A DNA stretch of 10,379 nt from Planctomycetia bacterium (GTDB lineage Bacteria; Planctomycetota; UBA11346): positions 1 to 10,379 of the forward strand of contig SYDV01000287.1 in NCBI GenBank assembly GCA_005801395.1, written 5' to 3'. Below, in pieces: positions 7,579 through 10,379 of this stretch; the first letter of the stretch is position 1; every line of letters begins with the position of its first letter. The position numbers and the translations under genes were made by a program. A model generated the notes under the pieces. It searched no databases, was not told the DNA's origin, and saw only the letters and a list, made by a program, of their open reading frames with translations.

Positions 7579-8560
7579 GAGAAACCTCGCTTGCTTCATC
7601 ACTGGCGACTGCAGCTCCGATGGCAACCGCGTCATCCCCTAATTCAGCTAATCGCACATCAGGTTTTTCCCTGCTATATAACAAACTGAATTCACGCATG
7701 TCATCACGCACAAGCTTTAGTAAATCTTTGCCTAAAGCCTCCATAATGCCGCCGCCTAAAATAAACACGGCTGGATCGACAATCGCCGCCACACTGGCCA
7801 AACCCCAGGCTAAGGCGCGACAGGATTCGCGAACGGCTTTGTTGGTCGCAGGACAATCATCTTTCCATGCCTGTCGTATTTGTGAAGATTTTGGCTTTTC
7901 GTTTTTCTCAAAATCTAAATAACAAGGCACGCCAGCGGCTTTCGCCTCCAAAATTAAACGAGTAATCCCTGTTTTGCTCGCATAGGTTTCTAAACAGCCA
8001 ATAAGACCACAGCTACATTTGGCCTTGCCAAATGGTGACGGAATATGCCCAAATTCACCAGCAAAACCGTGTCGTCCATTGAGCAAATGCCCATTCAGAA
8101 TTATTCCTCCACCAAGGCCGGTGCCAACAAAAGCGGAAAATGAACTAGGCGTTCCGGCAGCGGCACCGTAAGTAGCCTCTCCTAACGCGCCATAATTAAC
8201 GTCATTGCCTAAGATCACGGTATTTTTAATTAATTCACCCAAATCTCTCGCCACTTTTTTCTCTCGCCAACCAAGATTAGGAGCCACATGCACCATACCC
8301 CGTTCTTCATCAATTGGGCCAGGCATACCAAGACCAATTGCGGGTAATTCTTTAAGCGACACGTTTGCCGCCTCTGCCACTTCACCAATAGTTGTGTTCA
8401 ATCGCTTGAGCACGGCATGATAACCATCTTCAGGCTTGGTTGCTCGACGGGCAGTCGCCAACACACGACCCTTAGCATCAATCACCACCGCATGCATCTT
8501 GGTTCCACCAAGATCGATCCCCAAGCGATGAGACCCTAGCGATTCACGATTTCGACCCAT
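7571..8560 (-). CDS. ROK-family sugar kinase (probable glucokinase)
   Basis: ROK kinases phosphorylate hexoses such as glucose, N-acetylglucosamine or fructose. The 329-residue protein has the N-terminal phosphate loop DLGGTK (16-21) and GLGMPGPID (76-84). GNDVN (118-122) holds the presumed catalytic base D120. VGTGLGGGI (145-153) follows, then the ROK zinc signature AGEFGH (167-172) with CSCGLIGC (182-189) followed by E191. The C-terminal ADP-side motif is FILGGGIMEALG (266-277). Length and zinc site are typical of ATP-type glucokinase-like ROK proteins. There is no HTH, so it is not a NagC-type repressor. Actinobacterial polyphosphate glucokinases are also ROK members but, as I recall, lack this cysteine motif. 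It is first gene of the ppx-ppk operon and overlaps ppx by 8 bp. GAGG lies 4 nt before its ATG. The sugar cannot be assigned. Confidence 0.9.
   Translation of the reverse strand: MGRNRESLGSHRLGIDLGGTKMHAVVIDAKGRVLATARRATKPEDGYHAVLKRLNTTIGEVAEAANVSLKELPAIGLGMPGPIDEERGMVHVAPNLGWREKKVARDLGELIKNTVILGNDVNYGALGEATYGAAAGTPSSFSAFVGTGLGGGIILNGHLLNGRHGFAGEFGHIPSPFGKAKCSCGLIGCLETYASKTGITRLILEAKAAGVPCYLDFEKNEKPKSSQIRQAWKDDCPATNKAVRESCRALAWGLASVAAIVDPAVFILGGGIMEALGKDLLKLVRDDMREFSLLYSREKPDVRLAELGDDAVAIGAAVASDEASEVSHG
7585..7588 (-). promoter_or_regulatory. Ribosome binding site fixing the ppx start
   Basis: GAGG (within GCGAGG) lies 6 nt upstream of ATG 7578 and inside the end of the ROK gene. No comparable site precedes the alternative upstream start codons in the same frame, which favours 7578. 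Confidence 0.6.
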
Positions 8561-8569
8561 AAAACCTCA

Positions 8570-8716
8570 CTATCCCATGAGATCTGCGAATAGATCCACC
8601 AGGAGTCGTGACCGTGTAGGGGCACTCATAGGAGTCAAGGTAAGGGCGCTTTTTAATCGCGACAAATAGCCACGGCTAGCGACTGCTAGCTTCTTCGACT
8701 TTTTGCCCGCGCTCAT
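8570..8716 (-). CDS. Possible small basic protein (48 residues), unrecognised
   Basis: An ATG-TAG frame begins MSAGKKSKKLAVASRG and ends LLVDLFADLMG. It is strongly basic at the N-terminus and hydrophobic/acidic at the C-terminus, with no cysteines. It ends 9 bp before the ROK ATG, close enough to act as a leader peptide coupled to the operon. Against it, there is no clear Shine-Dalgarno, I recognise no family, and the DNA overlaps a decayed repeat of the heme gene's 3' end in another frame. A chance frame is quite possible. Confidence 0.25.
   Translation of the reverse strand: MSAGKKSKKLAVASRGYLSRLKSALTLTPMSAPTRSRLLVDLFADLMG
8615..8665. repeat. Degenerate tandem copy of the c-heme gene's 3' end (copy A)
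   Basis: Three anchors occur here and, in the same order, at 8751-8821: TGTAGGGG (8615-8622 and 8751-8758), CTCATAGG versus CTCAGGATAGG (from 8625 and 8781), and a 17-base block at 8649-8665 and 8805-8821 with one mismatch. Spacing between anchors differs by indels. Read in the heme-protein frame, this copy gives VAIKK where the gene has VATKK, with an in-frame TAG just before it. Confidence 0.5.
8675..8690. repeat. GCTAGC hairpin with 4-base loop
   Basis: GCTAGC (8675-8680) and GCTAGC (8685-8690) are each palindromic and can form a stem of 6 with a GACT loop. On the plus strand the sequence continues TTCTTCGACTTTTT, T-rich but too distant for a standard terminator. It lies inside the possible small ORF. 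Each GCTAGC is also a symmetric half-site suitable for protein binding. Confidence 0.4.
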
Positions 8717-8750
8717 GCTGCCAACATCGTCTCACTTAGCGTAGGTACGA

Positions 8751-8821
8751 TGTAGGGGTGATAAATTATTGGCTAAGGGCCTCAGGATAGGCTGGCGGCA
8801 AGGACTTTTTAGTCGCGACAA
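8751..8821. repeat. Parent copy of the tandem repeat (copy B), spanning the c-heme gene stop
   Basis: This is the intact counterpart of the repeat at 8615-8665. It covers the last 19 codons of the c-heme gene and 15 bases beyond its stop. It is 20 bases longer than copy A, mainly between TGTAGGGG and CTCAGG. Confidence 0.5.
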
Positions 8822-10088
8822 GAATTTCCAAGATGGCACGACGATCAGCAGCACTGATATGCCCAAAGGCTGATGATTGATCAACGCCGGTGAGAATTTG
8901 CAATAAACGCTGCAAGACAAATTCATGGACCACCGGCGGCAAGGCATCAAAAGATTCGCTATAGATTAGGTAGCTGCACGGAAAGCGTAATAGTCGGGTC
9001 TGTAAATCTAATTGCCGTAATGAGCGACCAAACGGATCGCTAGGCCCCACCGTCTGAAAATCGGCGCTAAAGGTCGAACTACCACGAATCGGAGCCGTTA
9101 TTGGCATTTCATCGACAAACAATAAATGCCGCAATAAAGCTTCACCAACATGAGCAATACGTCGCTTGGCAGTGTCACTGCGAAAATCGACCGGACGCCC
9201 TAACGCCGCATTCATCACCGAATCATCACTTAACGCCTTTCGGGCTTCATACGACGCACGCGTCAACAGATTGTGCATTTGTGCTTGATGAACTAACACC
9301 ATCAATGCCACCACATCGCTATGAGCTGATAAATATGAGCTTGTATCTATTAGTTGATCTAGCCGACGTAGTTTGGTGCTCGGCTGGCGATTCACCGTTT
9401 CCGGTGTCACATCATTGCTAAATACTTGATTACCGAGATGGGGTAAATCGCCGTATTCACCAGTCACATACCATCCACCCCAGCGATTTTCCCAAGGACT
9501 ACGTTGATCCGTAATATGACTGCCAGCAGTGAGCACCGGACGGCCATCGACACCGGTAAACACCGATCGCACCACCAATCCCGGCACCCCACCTGTGAAA
9601 TTATTAGAATCATGACATTGGAGACATTCATGTGTTTGCCGAACGACGGCACTCACCTGATCGTTACGCTGCGATAAAATATAAAACATCGTCCCTTGCC
9701 GTGGATCTGTACTAGAAATTTCTAAGACATCGCCGTATTGCACCATGCCAATATAACTCTCATCATTAAAATACAGTGCACGGGGTGCATCCGGAGAAAT
9801 ACGTTCACGCTGCAGGCTGGTTTTTGAATAAACTAACACTTGCGACGACACCGGAATTTTGAGTTCCTTAAGCAATGATGGCAACCAACCAAACGATTGA
9901 TCCCAGGTCAATTTCGTTTGTCCGGCATCTAAGCGTTTGATCAAACGTGCGACCGGATCATCGGCCGGCATCGTGCTGTAGTGAATGGGAGCTTCGTCAT
10001 AATCGATAGCAAATACCACCGTGAACGCACTCACTGCGGCTAAGCCAATAACCAATGAAAGGAGCACAAATGCTTTAAGGATCTTCAT
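8766..10088 (-). CDS. Membrane-anchored or exported single-heme c-type cytochrome-like protein
   Basis: The 440-residue protein begins MKILKAFVLLSLVIGLAAVS, an N-terminal hydrophobic signal or anchor (about 5-27), so the rest should be periplasmic. One CXXCH heme c site, CLQCH, lies at 155-159, after the FYILSQRNDQVSAVVRQTHE strand region and before SNNFTGG. Other striking blocks are SKTSLQRERISPDAPRALYF (88-107), YIGMVQYGD (112-120) and NRWGGWYVTGEYGDLPHLGN (201-220). These recall large uncharacterised single-heme proteins annotated only as 'hypothetical' or 'cytochrome c', which I know mostly from environmental bacteria. No usual compact cytochrome c fold is evident. The heme methionine ligand cannot be assigned. 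ATG 10088 is preferred over an in-frame TTG at 10106. The gene lies 55 bp after purT on the same strand. Its role is unknown; electron transfer or redox sensing are possible. Confidence 0.75.
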   Translation of the reverse strand: MKILKAFVLLSLVIGLAAVSAFTVVFAIDYDEAPIHYSTMPADDPVARLIKRLDAGQTKLTWDQSFGWLPSLLKELKIPVSSQVLVYSKTSLQRERISPDAPRALYFNDESYIGMVQYGDVLEISSTDPRQGTMFYILSQRNDQVSAVVRQTHECLQCHDSNNFTGGVPGLVVRSVFTGVDGRPVLTAGSHITDQRSPWENRWGGWYVTGEYGDLPHLGNQVFSNDVTPETVNRQPSTKLRRLDQLIDTSSYLSAHSDVVALMVLVHQAQMHNLLTRASYEARKALSDDSVMNAALGRPVDFRSDTAKRRIAHVGEALLRHLLFVDEMPITAPIRGSSTFSADFQTVGPSDPFGRSLRQLDLQTRLLRFPCSYLIYSESFDALPPVVHEFVLQRLLQILTGVDQSSAFGHISAADRRAILEILVATKKSLPPAYPEALSQ

Positions 10089-10130
10089 ATCCGAATATGC
10101 TCTCAATCAGGTGCGAACGTTGACTCGTCC

Positions 10131-10150
10131 TCGCTGACCTTGGTCAGTGA
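10131..10150. repeat. Dyad overlapping the purT stop codon
   Basis: CTGACC and GGTCAG are perfect arms around TT (10134-10147), extending to 9-base arms with one mismatch. The 2-base centre and lack of a T-run argue against a terminator. It lies 43 bp upstream of the heme-protein ATG, where a dimeric regulator could bind. Confidence 0.35.
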
Positions 10151-10379
10151 GCAACCTTGCTGTGCGCGTTATTCTTGAGGTCTATTTTTACGGCGGTAGC
10201 CACCTGAGCCGCGCGCCCACGTGCCTCTTCAACCGTTGGGGCCGCAGCAATGGCCACCGCTAAGCGACGCTTGCCCGTACAAACAGGCTTACCGAATAGG
10301 CGGAGCTGACTCTCTGGCACCGCCAAAGCCTGATCTAATCCACTGAATTGCGGAACCCCTTCACCTTCTGCCAAAATAG
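10144..10379 (-). CDS. purT: Formate-dependent phosphoribosylglycinamide formyltransferase PurT, C-terminus (cut by window edge)
   Basis: PurT uses formate and ATP to formylate GAR in the third step of purine synthesis, without folate. It belongs to the ATP-grasp superfamily. Only the last 77 complete codons are present; the N-terminal and central ATP-grasp domains lie beyond base 10379. The visible part matches the C-terminal domain: ILAEGEG at the edge, then [20 protein letters not shown], the counterpart of E. coli [38 protein letters not shown] follows, the counterpart of the helix near the E. coli C-terminus. It runs about 10 residues past the usual end, with a [10 protein letters not shown] tail. 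Confidence 0.88.
   Translation of the reverse strand, partial: [77 protein letters not shown]

Larger units (their letters stand above)
8561..8765. other. Intergenic spacer upstream of the ROK-ppx-ppk operon
   Basis: This 205-bp region between the c-heme protein stop and the ROK start must carry any operon-specific promoter. It contains a possible 48-codon ORF, a GCTAGC hairpin, a degenerate copy of the heme gene's tail and a small dyad GATCT/AGATC (8581-8596) about 20 nt before the ROK ATG. AGGAGTC occurs twice (8601-8607, 8630-8636). I find no convincing -35/-10 pair. Confidence 0.5.

Noticed and set aside
7579..7635. Longer Ppx start inside the ROK gene
   Set aside because: The ATG at 7578 has a well-spaced GAGG and the common short overlap with the upstream stop.
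8701..8765. Promoter for the ROK-ppx-ppk operon, using TTGGCA as -35
   Set aside because: No acceptable -10 lies 16-18 bases downstream, so I did not call it.
1..10379. Mobile elements, CRISPR arrays, tRNA or rRNA genes, toxin-antitoxin or defence systems
   Set aside because: No transposase, integrase, repeat-spacer pattern, cloverleaf or defence motif was seen; the genes are housekeeping or conserved accessory functions.

Overview
The window looks like an ordinary chromosomal stretch from a free-living Gram-negative-type bacterium. GC is near 50% by eye, not computed. Gene density is high, with short gaps and ATGA-type overlaps. There is no phage, insertion sequence, CRISPR array or RNA gene. 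The mix is PurT, TrmO, a DinG-like helicase, PPK1, an HD-type Ppx/GppA, a membrane-anchored c-heme protein, and a small protein resembling a family I know mainly from Bacteroidota. It would fit Gammaproteobacteria or a PVC-group bacterium (Verrucomicrobiota/Planctomycetota). The sequence alone does not decide between them.

Layout. At the left edge, on the minus strand, an IclR-type regulator (876-1565) overlaps by 4 bp the N-terminal 293 codons of a DinG/YoaA-type iron-sulfur helicase (1-879, cut by the edge). A 131-bp spacer with a hairpin follows, then a multi-pass membrane protein resembling the EI24/CysZ fold (1697-2500, minus). Divergent from it, on the plus strand, are a 167-residue conserved protein with an SGCSHD motif (2650-3153) and, 2 bp later, the tRNA methyltransferase TrmO (3156-3725). 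These face the polyphosphate cluster across a 50-bp gap with an A8/T8 inverted repeat.

The centre is a tightly coupled three-gene minus-strand operon, transcribed from right to left: ROK-family sugar kinase (8560-7571), Ppx/GppA phosphatase with HD domain (7578-6001), polyphosphate kinase PPK1 (6004-3776). The joins are 8-bp and 4-bp overlaps. PPK makes polyphosphate from ATP and Ppx degrades it. The ROK kinase phosphorylates a sugar, and its place at the head of the operon suggests a link between sugar phosphorylation and phosphate storage.

Upstream lies a 205-bp spacer with a possible 48-codon ORF, a GCTAGC hairpin, and what looks like a decayed tandem copy of the 3' end of the next gene. 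That gene (8766-10088, minus) encodes a membrane-anchored protein with one CXXCH heme site. At the right edge is the C-terminus of PurT (10144-10379, minus). The most useful points for follow-up are the missing first Fe-S cysteine of the helicase, the ROK-ppx-ppk operon, the duplication upstream of the ROK gene, and the little-known SGCSHD protein beside trmO.
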